Assembly (NCBI RefSeq): GCF_049243985.1
Contig: NC_135378.1
Span: forward strand, 37,296,941 to 37,360,940
DNA: 64,000 nucleotides
From: Paroedura picta
Lineage: Eukaryota > Chordata > Lepidosauria > Squamata > Gekkonidae
Direction: 5' to 3'
This document shows positions 47,375 to 61,095 of this stretch, piece after piece (the stretch's first letter is position 1; every line of letters starts with the position of its first letter). The position numbers and the translations under genes are program-made. The notes beneath the pieces are model-generated. The model made no database searches and had not been told where the DNA came from. It was given only the letters and a program-made list of their open reading frames with translations.

Positions 47375-49159
47375 GGCAAAAATGAAATTACAATAGTAGA
47401 AAACAATGCAGTCAGAACAAGATGCATACAGTAATGCATACAATATACAATGGAATAGGCTACAATTATCTTCCTTTTATAAAAGCACTTCCATTTTATT
47501 ACAGCCTCTTCTAGAAATACCATTATGATAGAGACTCAATTGACACCAACCGTTTTAGGGCCTGCAGGCCCTGTTTTGGAATTTTAATAGGGGTGGTAAG
47601 TGTAACTCCAAAAAGCCTCGAGTAGAAAATGGAGCCATACCCAAAATGGCTGCCATCAGAGGTGGCATGAACTGCAATATCTTCCTCTTTGTTTTGCAAA
47701 AGAATCACAGAAACAGAATAAAAAAGAAATGAAGGGAAGTCTGAGAGAGAAAGAGGGAATAGAAAGAAGGAAAGCCTGAAGGGGAAATGGAACCACATAC
47801 AGTCTACAGAAGCCTGGCTGCTTATCAGTCTTGGTTGCTTGTAGCTGCAGCTGTGGAAAACCCTTTCCTTTGAATGAAGGCATCCAGTGACAAGCCCTGC
47901 CTTGCAGTGGTCCCCCCTCCTTTCTGAAAAGCTTGGTGGTCACCAGACAGATACTGCAGAAGGTATATAGGGGAACCCTGACAGATAGCAATAACATTTA
48001 TGTAGTTTGTGGGGGGTTGTTTCCCCAGGGGTTCTCCAGGACATGTTGCTGTAGTAGAACGGAGGCAGTTGCCGTGCTGCTCTGGTGATGTAAGAATTTG
48101 CTACAATGCTCCGAGTAAAACAAAAAAAAAAAACTCTGGTTAAGGCTGTATATAATGTTTTGCTGCCATTGATTGATAGGTACTTTACAAAAATTAATGG
48201 CATTAAACCTGTTTTTGTCACCCTGCTCTATCATAAATTTTGCGCGTACTATATATTTTACCGACACACATTTGGAAAGCTTTGTTTGTACCTCAGGGAA
48301 GATTTTCATATATACGAAGCATCTCCTATGAATTTATTGCTGTAGAAAACAATAGTTTTTCAGTTTTGCTTTGGCCGTCACACCGACAATTTTTTATTTA
48401 CACTGACATCATACAAATAATTTAAAAAGATGTTTTCTGCTCTATGTAGTTTTTATCTTCGTCTCGTACAGCTGTGATATTCACGTGAAATCCACTGGAT
48501 GGCACCGTAGGAGATGAGATCTCATGGAAACGGCTGTACAAGTCTAGCGTAACTTTAAAAGAGAATTCAGAGGTTATACTTCATTTGCATCTCGGCTTGG
48601 GTATCAGACAAACATGGCCTGATTTGTAATTCTGTTAGATTTGTAATCATAAACATCACTGATGCTGTATTACAGAGCATTATGTGACCATGTGCCTCCA
48701 ATATATCACAGTATGTGTAGTGTGGAGTTTGGGGATTTAGTTTTGGCAGCATGCCTAGAGTCATGTTTAAAGATTAGCAAAGCATTGCCTGATGTTGTTT
48801 GGTAATTCCAGACTCCAGTGAAAGATCAGATGTCTTTCAGAACCCTTTCCTCAGAGCCAGGCTACATATTACTTTTACCACAGGAATGCCCCTGAAAATG
48901 GTGCCCAGATTTCTGTCTCTCTGCTACAACATCTAAGAGCATTTCCCACAAGTTGCAGAAACAGAAGACAAGTGAGGTTTCACTCCAACCAATTCCCTGT
49001 GTCCCAGCTAGTTTTCCCACTAGATCCCAAATGTCCAAAAATAGAAGTTTCCATTTCTGCTTTAATTCACATTTAATTAATCACACCTTAATTCACATTT
49101 ACAAGCACAAAATTACCTATATTGACAAATTGGGTAACAGTAGCATAGCATTTAGCACA
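47375..49159. other. Intergenic, no gene recognised
   Basis: I see no coding exon. The short open frames on both strands have no recognisable motifs. Confidence 0.4.
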
Positions 49160-49330
49160 ATTAGGCCTTCCTCAAAGGAGCTCATAGTGACATATGTGCT
49201 TCTCCACCTCAATGTTTATTCCAAAAACAATACTGTGAAGTAGGTTAGGCTGAGAGTAAGTGGCTGGTCCAAAGTCATTCAGAAAGCTGCTTGGAAAAAT
49301 AGGATATACACCAAATTCTGCTTGGTGCTA
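49160..49330 (-). repeat. MIR/SINE-like fragment, minus orientation
   Basis: The order tgtgaagtaggttaggctga, gagtaagtggctggtccaaa, gtcattcag is the usual reversed core of these SINEs. Confidence 0.45.
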
Positions 49331-49334
49331 CTCT

Positions 49335-49700
49335 AGCTCAGGCTTTCTCAACTGGGGTTTTGTGAAACCCCTGGGTTTCTTGACGGCCTGAGAAGGGTTT
49401 CCTGAATGAGTGAGACTTAATTAATTTTCAATATTTATTTATTTTATTAGGTTTTAAAATTTGTTAAACATTTATTGGGTGATATGAACATAAATAGTCA
49501 TCAGCCTGTCCCTTCTCCAAAAATAGCCAATGACGGTCCTGGAGGGATGGGATGGGGAGGGGCCCTGTGTGGGCATGTACACAGCTATGCTTCCCAACCA
49601 TATTCTGCACGATCGCACCACTTCTGGGGTTTCTTGAAGCCTGAGGAATGTTTCAGGGGTTTCTCAATGGTAAAAAGTTGAGAGAGGCTGGTATAGCTAC
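49335..49700 (+). mobile_element. hAT-like non-autonomous element (ggctttctcaacc family)
   Basis: Left end caggctttctcaactggggt and right end agttgagagaggctg. Flanks ctctagct and gtatagct match at five of eight positions, which suggests an old 8-bp target duplication. Confidence 0.65.
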
Positions 49701-49704
49701 CATC

Positions 49705-52060
49705 CTAACTGAAGCGCCCTACAATTTGTCAGCAAACTTCTACCAACCTCGTTCAAATTTTGAGAGGTAGCTGGGACTGCTGGGAAATATGAGAAAGATC
49801 CATATCCATGAGCACCTTCCACTGGCAGTTTGTAGGGTTAAATTCATTGTATTTAATACCATGTGAGGTAATATGACAGGTCTATTTTTGATGGAGCATT
49901 CAGGCAAGCCACTGATGCATATGCATATGTGAACTGGCCCAGTCCATCTCAACCTCTTTATCACACAATAGAGCATTACTTCTTACTGAGCACTGAGTAG
50001 AAAACTGCCTTCATGTTTCCTTGTAACAAAGAGTACTGGAGGATTGGCTTTTCAAAATAATAAAGGTTGAACTGCACAGAATACAACAAAAAGAAATGGA
50101 CTGTTTAACAGTGTTCCCTTGGCATGTCTACTGAGTCCTCATAATCAATGTGACATTTATACAGTTTAGCACAGTTACTCCAGAGAAAATTTCCCACACT
50201 AATAAACAGAGGAAGCGAACAGGAAATATGCTGAAAGCAGAAACTGTGTTGAAGGAATTAATATTTCTGAAAGGAACTCAAGTAGCCCTTCTGGCAGCTT
50301 CTCCTCAGCCCTTCACTTCTGTTTGATAGACACATGAGATAGAAATTTTATTAGAATGAAGTGAACCGTCAATAATGAGCTCGTGGCAGGACCGTGTGGA
50401 GCTGTGCAGCATAATATGCCCAGGCATTGCAGATTAAGGCTTGACACCTGTGAAATTATGAAAATAATTAAAATTAATAGCTTCCTGGTATGGGGATGGT
50501 AATTCTTCATGTTCTGTAAATTGTCTGCCCTGTGTAAGACAGAAATGGTACACAAGAGCAGGGTGTTCCTTTTCTGAAAGGAAAAAATGCTCAGCAAAGG
50601 ATGTTTGATGTTTTTGGTTTGCACCCATTTTCTTCAGTCCTTCCTGATAGTATCTTCGGTTACTTATTTTCCACTCTATCTGCCAGGAAAAATTATGTAT
50701 GCCAAAGTCATGGCTGTTAGAAAAGGGGATTTTGAAAGGAGAGCTGTGAACATGCTGCATTGTATGCATGTCTTCTAAAGATTTCACAATGAACATAACA
50801 GAGAATGTACAAAGAACGTGCTATGAAGTTTAAAGAGATGCATTTAGGATGGATTTAAAACATTTGATACATGGCAAAGGGTGTGCCTTTAGCGTGATAA
50901 AACTGGATATGGAGGCAGGCACAGGTTTCACTTGATGTAGAGAATGGCAAGTGATTGGAGGAGATTTTGGATTTACATTTGTGGAATGGAGTCTACTCTC
51001 TCTAGTCAAACAAGATTTTGCAAGGCTTTTAGTACCTAGAAAGCCACCAGAACCTGTTGGTACCATGAATTAGTTTGTTAGCTTATTTGAGGACCTATGT
51101 TGTGGGAGGGAATATGCATAACCTTGCTGCATTTATGTTTGTGGTGGCATGCTAGTAGGTGGTGGTATTCCAGTATACCATGTGTTAAATCTGTGGGTTC
51201 AGAGATCAGGACGCTGGGAATTCATTTCAGTTCTTTATTGACTCCAGCTCTAGGGTACAGAGGACGAAAACTGAACTGAGAAATCCTCTAAAAACACCAA
51301 CATTTTTTTGTTTACTGCCCTCTTCTCATGGCTCATATACATATATACAGAGTAGAACAAGAGGAACTTCCCACCAGTGTACACTATTGGTCATTTTCAG
51401 TACATACTCATTGGATCTCGCAGTCAGGTTCCAGCTGCGCGTTGGCCAGTCACAATAGCAGGATTGCAATCCTGCCACGGACCTCAACTTCAGGTCCTTG
51501 GCAGGTCTACAAACACAACACCATGCTAGGAGTCTTCATGTACGCATTTCCGTTTCAAGTTATTATTCCTGTATACTCTAGAGTTTGGCTTCTTTTCTGT
51601 GGAGCACAAGGAGGAACAGTCTTGTAGCAGTTTCTATGCCACCAAAGTAACAGAAGTCCAGGGTCTCACTTGGTAAGGTACTTGTCATGCCAGTAGTATC
51701 AATTTGATTATACCACCTGAGGGCCAATCTCCATATCACAAGGGTGTTTTTGGTGGTTGCTCTGTAATTGTAAAACTTCTTTAGCCCTGGAAGTTCAGAA
51801 AGGTTTGATCATGTGACAGAGGCATCACTCTTCTGTTTGCACTGCCTTTTAATATCTAGGATTAAATACATTTTCACATTTGAGGATTACGAAGATTTGT
51901 GCTTAAATTGGTCTAGAATTATGAATGTTAATATCTACCTTGTCTGAGATATCACTGGATTTCTTTCCACATTCATCCCTACAATAACATTTACACATCT
52001 CTGAGCACAAGTGGGATAGAAACAGCCTGATTTGAGAATGTTGTGGGTTAGGTATGGATT
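49705..52060. other. Intergenic, no gene recognised
   Basis: No exon, RNA gene or clear repeat family could be supported here. Confidence 0.4.
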
Positions 52061-52062
52061 TT

Positions 52063-52141
52063 ACAGTGCAATCCTAAACAGAATTACACCTGAGAAGTCA
52101 ATGGGTTTAGAAAAGTGTAATTTTGTTTAGGACTTTACTGT
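52063..52141. mobile_element. Small palindromic MITE
   Basis: acagtgcaatcctaaacaga at the left is the approximate reverse complement of tgtttaggactttactgt at the right. The element is 79 bases and flanked by TA-rich sequence. It resembles a very common reptile fold-back repeat. Confidence 0.65.
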
Positions 52142-53151
52142 TGTAAGAATTACACTAGGCTTTTGAGTGATTTGAAAAGTTTCTATACCTGCAGCTTTTT
52201 CCATCATTGGCTTTGGATTCACTGCAACCCATCAAGACTCTACCTGTTTGGGGAGGTAAATGTGGCTTATAGAAGAAATTGATGACCAGATTTCATCACT
52301 ATCAATCTTTTTCTTTTGCTAGAACTCTTTTCAACATTTTACACAAAACGAGTGGTAGCTTTTCTAATCTCTTAAAAAGGAGTCGATCCATGTTAGACAT
52401 TTTCACATTAACTGCACAGCTTTCCTGCTATCCTCATAGCATCTAATTTGCCTTGATCGTCCACTCAACCAGGCTTTGGGTCTTATTTAGACTTGAGATG
52501 AGATTTGTCCTAGTGAGGGGCCAGCCAGCTATTGGCATGGCAGAATGCATGCAGGCAAGCCAATTATTTAAACCCTTGTTTTAGAGAAGAATAAATGCTA
52601 TGGGTAAAGCTGCTTTGTCCAAACAAGCCAGGAATTTGACATTTCAGCTTCTCCAGTGCTGACTGCCAGAAGCTGGATTCCAAGCAAATCCCCAGGGCAC
52701 AAAAAACCTTTGTCATCAGCTCGCTAAACCGTCAAATATATAAACTCTTTCTGCCTTATTTTGTTGAAATAATTAAAAACTCAAAAATGATGGAATAAAC
52801 AGTGGTGTTTTACTAGATTAGAAAGATTCCAATGTAAAATTGATGCTCTATCACACCAGATTAGGTGTGCCAATGTACACCTTAAAAGTATTTTTATAAA
52901 GTTGGTTTCATTCAAAATTCCACCAAGTAGAGAAAGTGAGAAATACTTCCATGAATTTGCTGCCTGGTTGGGATATAGGAAGCCCTCTCCTCTGCAAAAA
53001 TACAAAAGTATTTGCAAGTTTGGAGTACCATGTGATATAAATAGATCTCCATCTTCCTCTTGTTTGGGGAGCAAAATGTGGCATTTAATGGTAACAATGG
53101 CATTCAGTTTTCAGGAACACAATGCCACTGTGCAGACTCTGGGACAGCTCT

Positions 53152-53433
53152 TTGAGAGCCAGTTTGGTGTAGTGGTTAGAAGTGTGGATTTCTAATCTGG
53201 CATGCCAGGTTCAATTCTGCACTCCCCCACATGCAGCCAGCTGGATGACCTTAGGCTCGCCACGGCATTGATAAAGCTGTTCTGACTGAGCAGTGATATC
53301 AGGGCTCCCTCAGCCTCACCCACCTCACAGGGTATCTGTTCTGGGGAGAGGAAAGGGAAGGTGACTGTAAGCTGCTTTGAGCCTCCTTCGAGTAGAGAAA
53401 AGCAGCATATAAGAACCAACTCTTCTTCTAAAT
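53152..53433 (+). repeat. tRNA-derived SINE, full length
   Basis: The head ttggtgtagtggttagaagt and the B-box-like aggttcaattctgcac are followed by the body and the gcatataagaaccaactctt tail with a short (CTT)n. It is very close to the copy at 59746. Confidence 0.85.
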
Positions 53434-54602
53434 GCCTGAATGTATATATATATATTTAAGGAAAATGGAATGCTTAGAGACCAAACCAATTAATTTAGCT
53501 GTTAACTCTCCCCTTAGCAAGGTATCCCAAAAGCAAGTCACTTCTGACTAACAATCTCTCCTGTCTGAAGAATAGCGCTAAGGGCAGACTTTGTGTGAGA
53601 TGGATGGAAATAAATGAAATAAGATTTAATATAGATAAATGTAAGTTAATACACCTGGGAAAAAATAATCATCCCCCCATACAAAAATGGGAGGTTAGTG
53701 TTTAGAAAACAGTAATACAGGAAAGCCCCAGAAGACATGCAGATAATTAATTATTGCAGATATGAACCCAAAATGTAACACTGCTGCAGAAATGGAATCG
53801 TATCCAGAGGCCTAGAGAGGAGGTCTGGCTTTTCTGCATTAATAGAATTTTTAGGAAAAGACAATAAAATTTTTAATGTCATTGGTACCGCAGGGCAGCA
53901 TACTGAAAAGAATTATAAGGGCACAGCCAGATCTGTCCCTCTTCCACAGTTTATGCATTTGAAATTGCTACTGGTTTATAAGAAGCACTTGTTTATGCCT
54001 TCCTGATAGCTTACTCACGCCAGCCTGCAGAACGTTATCATGCTGGACTGCCTATTCAACAGAAAATCCAAGACATATCCCAAGATAGGATATATCTGAG
54101 CAACGATGTATAAGGCTAAAGGCTGCTAAAAGCAATTCCAATCCCTTGCAATATATAAAAATGATTTGATTTAGCACAAGGACTTCCTTTGACTGAACAA
54201 TTAACAGTGCTTTTTTTTAAGCCTCTTAAATTGGTAAAAAGAAACACCTGTCCACTAAAGCAAGCGTGTTGCACTGCAAATAAAGGAGTACAAACATGAC
54301 TTCAAAGACCTTTCAGTGGACCTTGTGAGAAGCTGAAAGAGGAAAGGTGAGCTTCTTCGTAGATGGATGCAAGAATGATCAGCAATGAATTAAAACAGAA
54401 ATCCAAGACATGATCAGATGTCTAGACATGCAACTTCGGTCTACAACAGAAGAGAGATCAAAGGGGTAGTTCTGGCGCAGGAAGTAAAAGATTTATATTG
54501 TTTCACTGAGATCTTTGCTGCACGTTGTTTTAGATAACTCTAGTAGGATAGGCTCTAGTGTCAGTCCATTACAACCCCTCACAAAAGGCAGGGTGGGGGA
54601 GT

Positions 54603-55665
54603 TTGAGGGCACCTTAAAGACTACCTTGGTTATTGTAGCAAATGCTTTTGTGGACTAGAGTCCATTTCATCAGTGGCATTATGTTCAGTTAGCATATGGT
54701 TAGATAGAAAGATCCAAACCCAGGGAGGGAGACGGGGCGGTTTGCAAAGAGCTGAGGGAGCAATGGCTAGTGGGGCCAATGAAAAATTGTGGTGGAAATA
54801 CAGCTACAAATACAAACTGTGGTGTGTTTTGAAGGGGGCATGCTGCATTGTGAAAATTGGGCACTTTATTCTTGTCCAGAACAGGAATGTGTGTGCAGGG
54901 AGAGAATAAAGTGGGAATCAAATCGGCAACTTTTGCCCAGGGTCCTAGAATCCCTAAGACCACTTAACCCCCAATGTTAAAACAGTATTGGGGGGGAGGA
55001 ATGTAAACAGCAGGGCTTAAAATACCCTGAAATGGAAAAGGGCTGCTGTATGCAAGATAAGCAGTTCCATTCACAATGGCCATAATGGTTGGTAATACCA
55101 TCTTCTTTCTTGTCAAATCCTAGTAAATAGAAGCAGGGGGTGAGAACTAAGACTGAAAGGGCTATAATCAAGCTTTCTTTGTAGAGTTCTAAAGGGGGGT
55201 TTCAGCATGAGATGCTTGACCTTAAATTCACCTGGAAGTTTACAGTTGCTGTGAATGGTCATTGTGCTGAATACATTTCTGTTGTTCTGTGTCTGTTGTC
55301 CTTGCATTTCATGTCGATTTGGCCCTACTGTTTTTTTACCTCTCCCCACAAAGATTTGGGATTTCTTATTCATTGCAGGGATTCCTTATTACTTAGCAAA
55401 ATCTAATTCCCCACCCAATATAGGTGTTTGCCTAGATTGGTAATTATTTTTAAGTTACATCTGAATTTTACGTACGTACCTTTTCCCCTGGGTTTCTTTT
55501 ATTTCATGGCCCCTTGGTACTGCTGAGTTGTAGGGTTTTTTAAACACCTGCATAAAATAACTACACTCAATATTTGCATAAGTGGGCTCTAGTCCATGTG
55601 CGCTTACACTGGGATAAAGTTTTGTTAGTCTTTAAGGTGCTACAAGACTCCTGTTTATTTTTGCT
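54603..55665. mobile_element. Pair of inverted arms bounding about 1.06 kb
   Basis: The left arm (54609-54667, gcaccttaaagactacc through gtggactagagtcca) is the approximate reverse complement of the right arm (55582-55641, ctctagtccatgtgcg through tagtctttaaggtgc). They are related to the arms of the fold-back at 2321. The interior has no recognised coding region. Confidence 0.5.
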
Positions 55666-57291
55666 GAGACAACAGCTGCCCCTCTGGAATTATCTACAGA
55701 ATTTTGTTAATCAACAGAGAGCTCCATATGGCAGAAATGTGTGTCCCAGGAAAGGATGCTCTGAAGCACAGAAGCCATGCATTTGTACATAAATGCTAAT
55801 AATGTACTTCAGAGGGCAACACTCAACATTATTTTGTGCTGTTGAATATTAAAATGCCACCAAATAATCTCCTTGTTTTCCATGGATTCATTTTGTTTTC
55901 AGCTTCTGAAAAATGGAACATATGAATTTATGCATCCCAACCAAGTGATATAATGTTTGCCACAAACTACTTCTCACAGCTAAGATATATCCATCAGGGT
56001 AGTATGAAAACATGCAGGCATTTCAAACTCTCTCTTTCTTGCTTTGTGTGAAACATCTAATAATAGATCTGAGATCTCAATTACGCTAAAATAAACATGC
56101 ACAAATGCTGCTTTTCTGTATAACAAATGCATCTCAAGCACTTTGCTGTTGATACAAATAGCGTATGTTGCTTCTGTTGTGTGCCACCATTGGTCCCTTG
56201 AAGGATCTTTTGTCAGTGCATGAATCTCTTGAATGCAAACAAGGGCTGCTGCTGGCATCCTCAGTCCCCTGCTGCTACTTGGTAGGGTGATGGGGAGAAG
56301 CTGGGCCAATTGCTGGTGTTCTGATGGTGTGATGTCACTTCCGGGTGACGCTGTCCTGAGCCAGCTTGCAGGGAGGGCAGTCCAAAAATCTAATAAACAT
56401 AAACAGAGTGTTGCCACAATGCAATGATGTCAGTTCTGTGGTTGGGCCAAAAGTGACATGATGATATGAATTCTTCTGTTGCCACCCACCTCCTGCCTCC
56501 TTCTGGATGCGCTGGTCCTGGGACCAAGTAAGGTCCTTTGCCTAGTGTGAGTTAGCCAAAAACTGGAAAACTTTTAAATCAATCAACATTTAATGGCATG
56601 AAACATCCTTTTAATTTTTTTAATTCTAGCTGCAGCAGAAATAAGACAGTCAGCAGGACTCATGTCCACCAAAACCTGTGCAAAGAACAGAAGGTTGCAG
56701 AGAATTTTATACCTCTACCTCATAGAGTAGGCTCCATGGGCTGGCTGTATCCCTGGTCCAATGCAAGAATGCCACTGCCTCAGAGTCATATCCGGGTCCA
56801 CTTTGGTCTTCCCCCAAAGTCTCCAGGCTAGCCCTTGAACCCTGATCTCATACCTCAGATGTGGCAGGATCACCAGGTCAGGACTCATCCTTCAAACATA
56901 TGCTAAACAGAGCATAGTTCTAAACAACTCTCTACTTCTGGCACCAGCTTGTATCAAGCTCAGCTCTTTGTGCAGTGGACCCTTACTCTTGGTCTAAATG
57001 TTTTAATAAGCTTCCAACCTAATTCTTTAACTTATCTGAAGAACACTGCATAAGACACAGCCTTGCACATCCATGCTGTAGATGGAAAGTTAGGAGCAGG
57101 CAGGAGGATTCCTCCATACAGAGAACAAAAGAACTAATATTCAATCTATGTAAAACTAGAACCAATTTCTAATAATAGATCAATAACTGAATGATCAATT
57201 CAGAAATCCGTTATCACCACTCTGTCAGAATCCAGTGTTTGACTGGCAGCCCTAATCAAACACATAGCAATCGCTTAACATAAAGATGAGA

Positions 57292-57430
57292 GAGATGGTG
57301 TAGTGTAGTGATGAGAGAGTTGGAGTGCAACAGTAAACCCCAGGTTCAAATCCCTTCTTGCTATTAATCTCTGAGTGATCTTGACCCATGACTTTCTCTT
57401 AGCCTAACCTACCTCACAGGATTATTTTTT
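57292..57430 (+). repeat. SINE fragment (tRNA-derived, MIR-like)
   Basis: ggtgtagtgtagtgatgaga, then ccaggttcaaatcccttctt and taacctacctcacagg give a head, B box and part of the core. Confidence 0.6.
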
Positions 57431-57504
57431 TCATTTTAAATCTGACCCCACAAATATATTAAGAATTCAGCAAGAAGAGAAAACATAACACACAGTTAAC
57501 ACAT

Positions 57505-57850
57505 AAGAATTAGAAAAGCCCGGATTTATCTTGTTCAGCATTCTGTCATACAGTGGCCAACCAATTCCTCTGGATGCCCAAAAACTGGGCATAGAAATGG
57601 AGGCCTTCCCCTGATGTTGCCTCTTGGTACTGGTATTCAGAGATTGACTGCATCTGAATGCGGAGGTTCCCTTTAGCCACCAGGGCTAGGAGCCTCCTCT
57701 AGATTTATCTTCCTTGTGTTTGTCTAATCCCCTTTTAAAGCCTACAGCTTTGTGAGTGAAGTCCACATTTTAATAACTCGTTGTGTAAAGAAATATTACC
57801 TTTGTCCATCCAGAATCTTCAGCTCATCTATATCATCGGATGTCATCCAG
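57505..57850 (+). repeat. LINE-related interspersed repeat
   Basis: Second copy of the repeat at 43656, in the same orientation, with cagtggccaaccaattcctc, ggtattcagagattgactgc and aatccccttttaaagcctac. Confidence 0.6.
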
Positions 57851-58125
57851 TTCTAGTATTTTAGAAAAGGGAGGAAAAGTTCTCTCTGGCCACTCTCCAT
57901 ATCTCATATGTATTTAAAAATGCATAGTAAAAAACGCAGACGAATCTACCAGAATAGTTTACGTTCCACCAAAAACATCATCTGAAATGAAACCATATTA
58001 CCCACATTCCTCCACGCAGCAAGTGAAGGTGCCTAATTGCACCCACTCTGATAAGCCATTCCAGAGGAACAGCTCTACCACAGAAAATGTCCTAAGTAAC
58101 CACATGTTGCACCATCCAAACCATC

Positions 58126-59050
58126 CTACAAGAGGGAACCATGCTGTCTTCTAAACATAACTGGCACATGGGAGTATAGCAGGATATATGCTGTAAAAAT
58201 GAAATAGAGGAGGAAGAACGTATGGCAAAGGATGATAAGGTATGGTGCTCTCAAACTGTAAAAGGCTTTAAAGGTCAATGTAAGTACCTTGACTTGGTCC
58301 TGGAAACCAATGGGGAGCCAATGAAGATGGACCCAAAGTGGAATGATATGGCTCCAACGATGCACTCCAGTCAGCATCCTGGCTGCCATGTTCTGTACCA
58401 ACTGAAGCCTCTGAACAGTTTTCAAGGGCAGATGTTTATAAAATACATTGCAGTAATCTAATATAGATGTTACCTGGGCATGTACCAGGTCTTTACATCC
58501 AGGAAAGGCTGCAGTTGGTCAACCAGCTGACACCAGTAAAAGGCCAATGGTGCCACCTGCTTATCTAATAGGATGACTAGGTCCAGCAGTACACCCCACC
58601 TGTAGACCTTCTCCCTCAGGGGAAGTGTACCCCCTCCAGAATCTTACCACTCATCAGTAGCATTTCTGTCTTGTCATCAGAATTCAGTTTATTGGCCTGT
58701 GCCACCTACCAAACTGTTCCCAGGTACTGGTTTAGGGTTTCTACAACTTCCTTATCTGCTGGAAACATGAGACAGAGCTGAATGTCATTCACATGTTGAT
58801 GACAACCCAGGCCAAATCTCCGGATCACCTTCCCTGAAGGTTTCATGTAGGTCCTTAAAAACGTGAGGGAACAAGATGGAACCCTGCAAGATTCTATAGC
58901 CAAGTAGCCCAACAACACACTCCAGACACTATCTTCTAAAACCGTCCTCCAACATAAGATTGGGACCTGCAAAATCATACCTTCCATTTCCAAATCCTAT
59001 TGGCATTTGGGAAGGTTACCATGATTTATGGTACTGAAAAGCCACAAAGT
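58126..59050 (-). mobile_element. L2/CR1-type LINE remnant, minus orientation
   Basis: The minus-strand translation near 58425-58250 has LQLVQNMAARMLTGVHRW and HWLPIGFQDQVKVLTLTFKA. Bases to the right are like the segment at 19300-19860. A short opening of 99 residues remains, not a whole protein. Confidence 0.65.
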
Positions 59051-59745
59051 CCAAGATAATCAGTATGGGTGCATTTCCCCCTCCATCTCAAGATCCTCAG
59101 ACTGGATTAAAGCCTTAACCATTAATCACACATGTCTAAAATCTAAATGAGTTAATTTTTTCATCATTAAATGTAAAAGAAAAAAAACCCACACAATGCA
59201 GAACTATTTTCTATGTTGGTTAAGGAGTGGCCAGTTGATTATAAGTACCTAAACACTCATTCTGTTTTGTCCTGGCTGGTTAAATTATGGTTGTCAACCA
59301 CAGACCTCAGATTTAATAAAGTCAGAAGAAAGGGTGGTTCTGTCTCACCCCTGTTCATTTTCTGAGAGAGTCAAAACAGACTTTAAAGAAAATGAAATGT
59401 TCTGGCAGATGACTATCGGACAGATTTTATGCAAAGTCATTTGCATACTGTCTGATCTTTCCCTCCTAGATGTAACAGGCAATTAGGAAGGGCATCTAAG
59501 AACAAATGTGGAGGTTTCGAAATGGTAAACCCAGTGACTCTCCAGTATGAGGAAATTGTATTGTCATATAGTCAGGCTATTTTGTGCTTGGATTATTCCT
59601 TAGGTATGCTTGGCTATCTAGACAACTCAAATCAGAATTCCATTAATGATGCAGGGATTATATGTGTCAGAACAATATTCCCAAACAAACAACCCTGGTT
59701 CACCTTAACAGGGGTACTGCCAGATAATGATGAAAGCGTTGGATT

Positions 59746-60010
59746 AAGAGCCAGTTTGGTGTAGTGGTTAGGAGTGTGGACTTCTAATCTGGCATGCCAG
59801 GTTTGATTCTGCGCTCCCCCACATGCAACCAGCTGAGTGACCTTGGGCTCGCCACGGCACTGATAAAACTGTTCTGACTGAGCAGTGATATCAGCGCTCT
59901 CTCCGCCTCACCCACCCCACAGGGTGTCTGTTGTGGGGAGAGAAATGGGAAGGCCACTGTAAGCCGCTTTGAGCCTCCTTTGGGTAGGGAAAAGCGGCAT
60001 ATAAGAACCA

Positions 60011-60041
<31 letters not shown>

Positions 60042-60097
60042 CTTCTTCTTCTTCTTCTTCTTCTTCTTCTTCTTCTTCTTCTTCTTCTTCTTCTTCT
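59746..60097 (+). repeat. tRNA-derived SINE with expanded (CTT)n tail
   Basis: A full SINE runs from gagccagtttggtgtagtgg to ataagaaccaa and then an 86-base uninterrupted CTT tract at 60012-60097. Its body closely matches the copy at 53152, so both look young. Confidence 0.9.
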
Positions 60098-60225
60098 AAG
60101 ATTACCCTTGTGTTTTAAGTGAATGTATTGTCTACTAGCATGCAAAATAAGTTGGGTTCTTGCTAATCAGTTGTTCTGATTCACCTAAAATGGCTGACAT
60201 CATGCTTCTACTTGCACCAGTGCAA

Positions 60226-61095
60226 GTTAGGGTTGCTGACACTCCCTTGGCAAATGTGAGGAGATTTTAAGGGCCGTGCCTATGGAGGGTGGAGTTTGGA
60301 GAGGATATGCAGTGGCGCATCTAGCCAATTTTGTGCCTGGGGCAATTGGGTAGAGCTTGGTGATATGGGATGGGGTTTGATGATATGGGGGTGGGAATGG
60401 ACCCCAATAGCTTTCCAAGAGAAATGTCCACCCCAACTGCCTGTGCCCTGTTCCTGCTCCTTGCCTGACAACTTCCCTGTCATCATCCCCTGATGACCTG
60501 TTGCTTTCCCTGTGTACAGCGGCAGAGGGACCAGCCACCATGGGCTGTGAATCCCCTCAGTCTTGAGAGAAGACCATAGGGGCTTGCACTAGCCCAGGCT
60601 GCTGTAATGCGGTGCACCATCAAAGGGGAGCATTTAGACAGGACATTGCTGTGCTCCACCATGCTCCGCAGGCATCAGCAGGGTGCACCCAGGGACACCA
60701 GTGCGCCTGCCACACATCTCCTGTGTAGTCTATGGCTCTGGCTTTGGGAGGAACTGTTCCCTTAATAACAATGTCAACAAGTTATGTATGTATGAAAACA
60801 AAATCATCCTCAAGCCTGTGAGTCTGCAATATGATTGACATAAACACCATTTGGGAAAGCAGAGTTGTCAGCATCATGGCGGGACCTGGGGATCTGCTGG
60901 AATTACAGCTCATCTAGAGAGATCAATTCCCCTGGAGAAAATGGATGCTTTCGAAGGATGGACTCTATGGCACTGTACCCCACTGAGGTCCTTGTCCTCC
61001 CCAGGCTCCATCCCCATCTCTCCAGGAGTTTCCTAAGCTGGATCTGACAGTCCTCCATTCCTGTTGGTGGCCAGAGGGAACCTGGCAGCCCTATT
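60226..61095. repeat. Fragments of the gggttgccagctcc repeat family
   Basis: A plus-orientation piece lies at 60226-60300 (agggttgctgacactccctt) and a minus-orientation piece at 60860-61095 (ccccaggctccatccccatc, ctccaggagtttcc). The sequence between has no recognised gene. Confidence 0.45.

Noticed and set aside
46760-47434. 224-residue plus-strand open frame
   Set aside because: It lies wholly inside the GC-rich hAT-like element and shows low-complexity sequence without transposase motifs.
55980-56417. 145-residue minus-strand open frame
   Set aside because: Part of it runs through repeat-like sequence (gatgtcacttccgggtgacg). No domain is recognised, and no splice partners or promoter are seen.
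59891-60145. Open frame with a long poly-arginine run on the minus strand
   Set aside because: It is only the translation of the (CTT)n tract and SINE tail.
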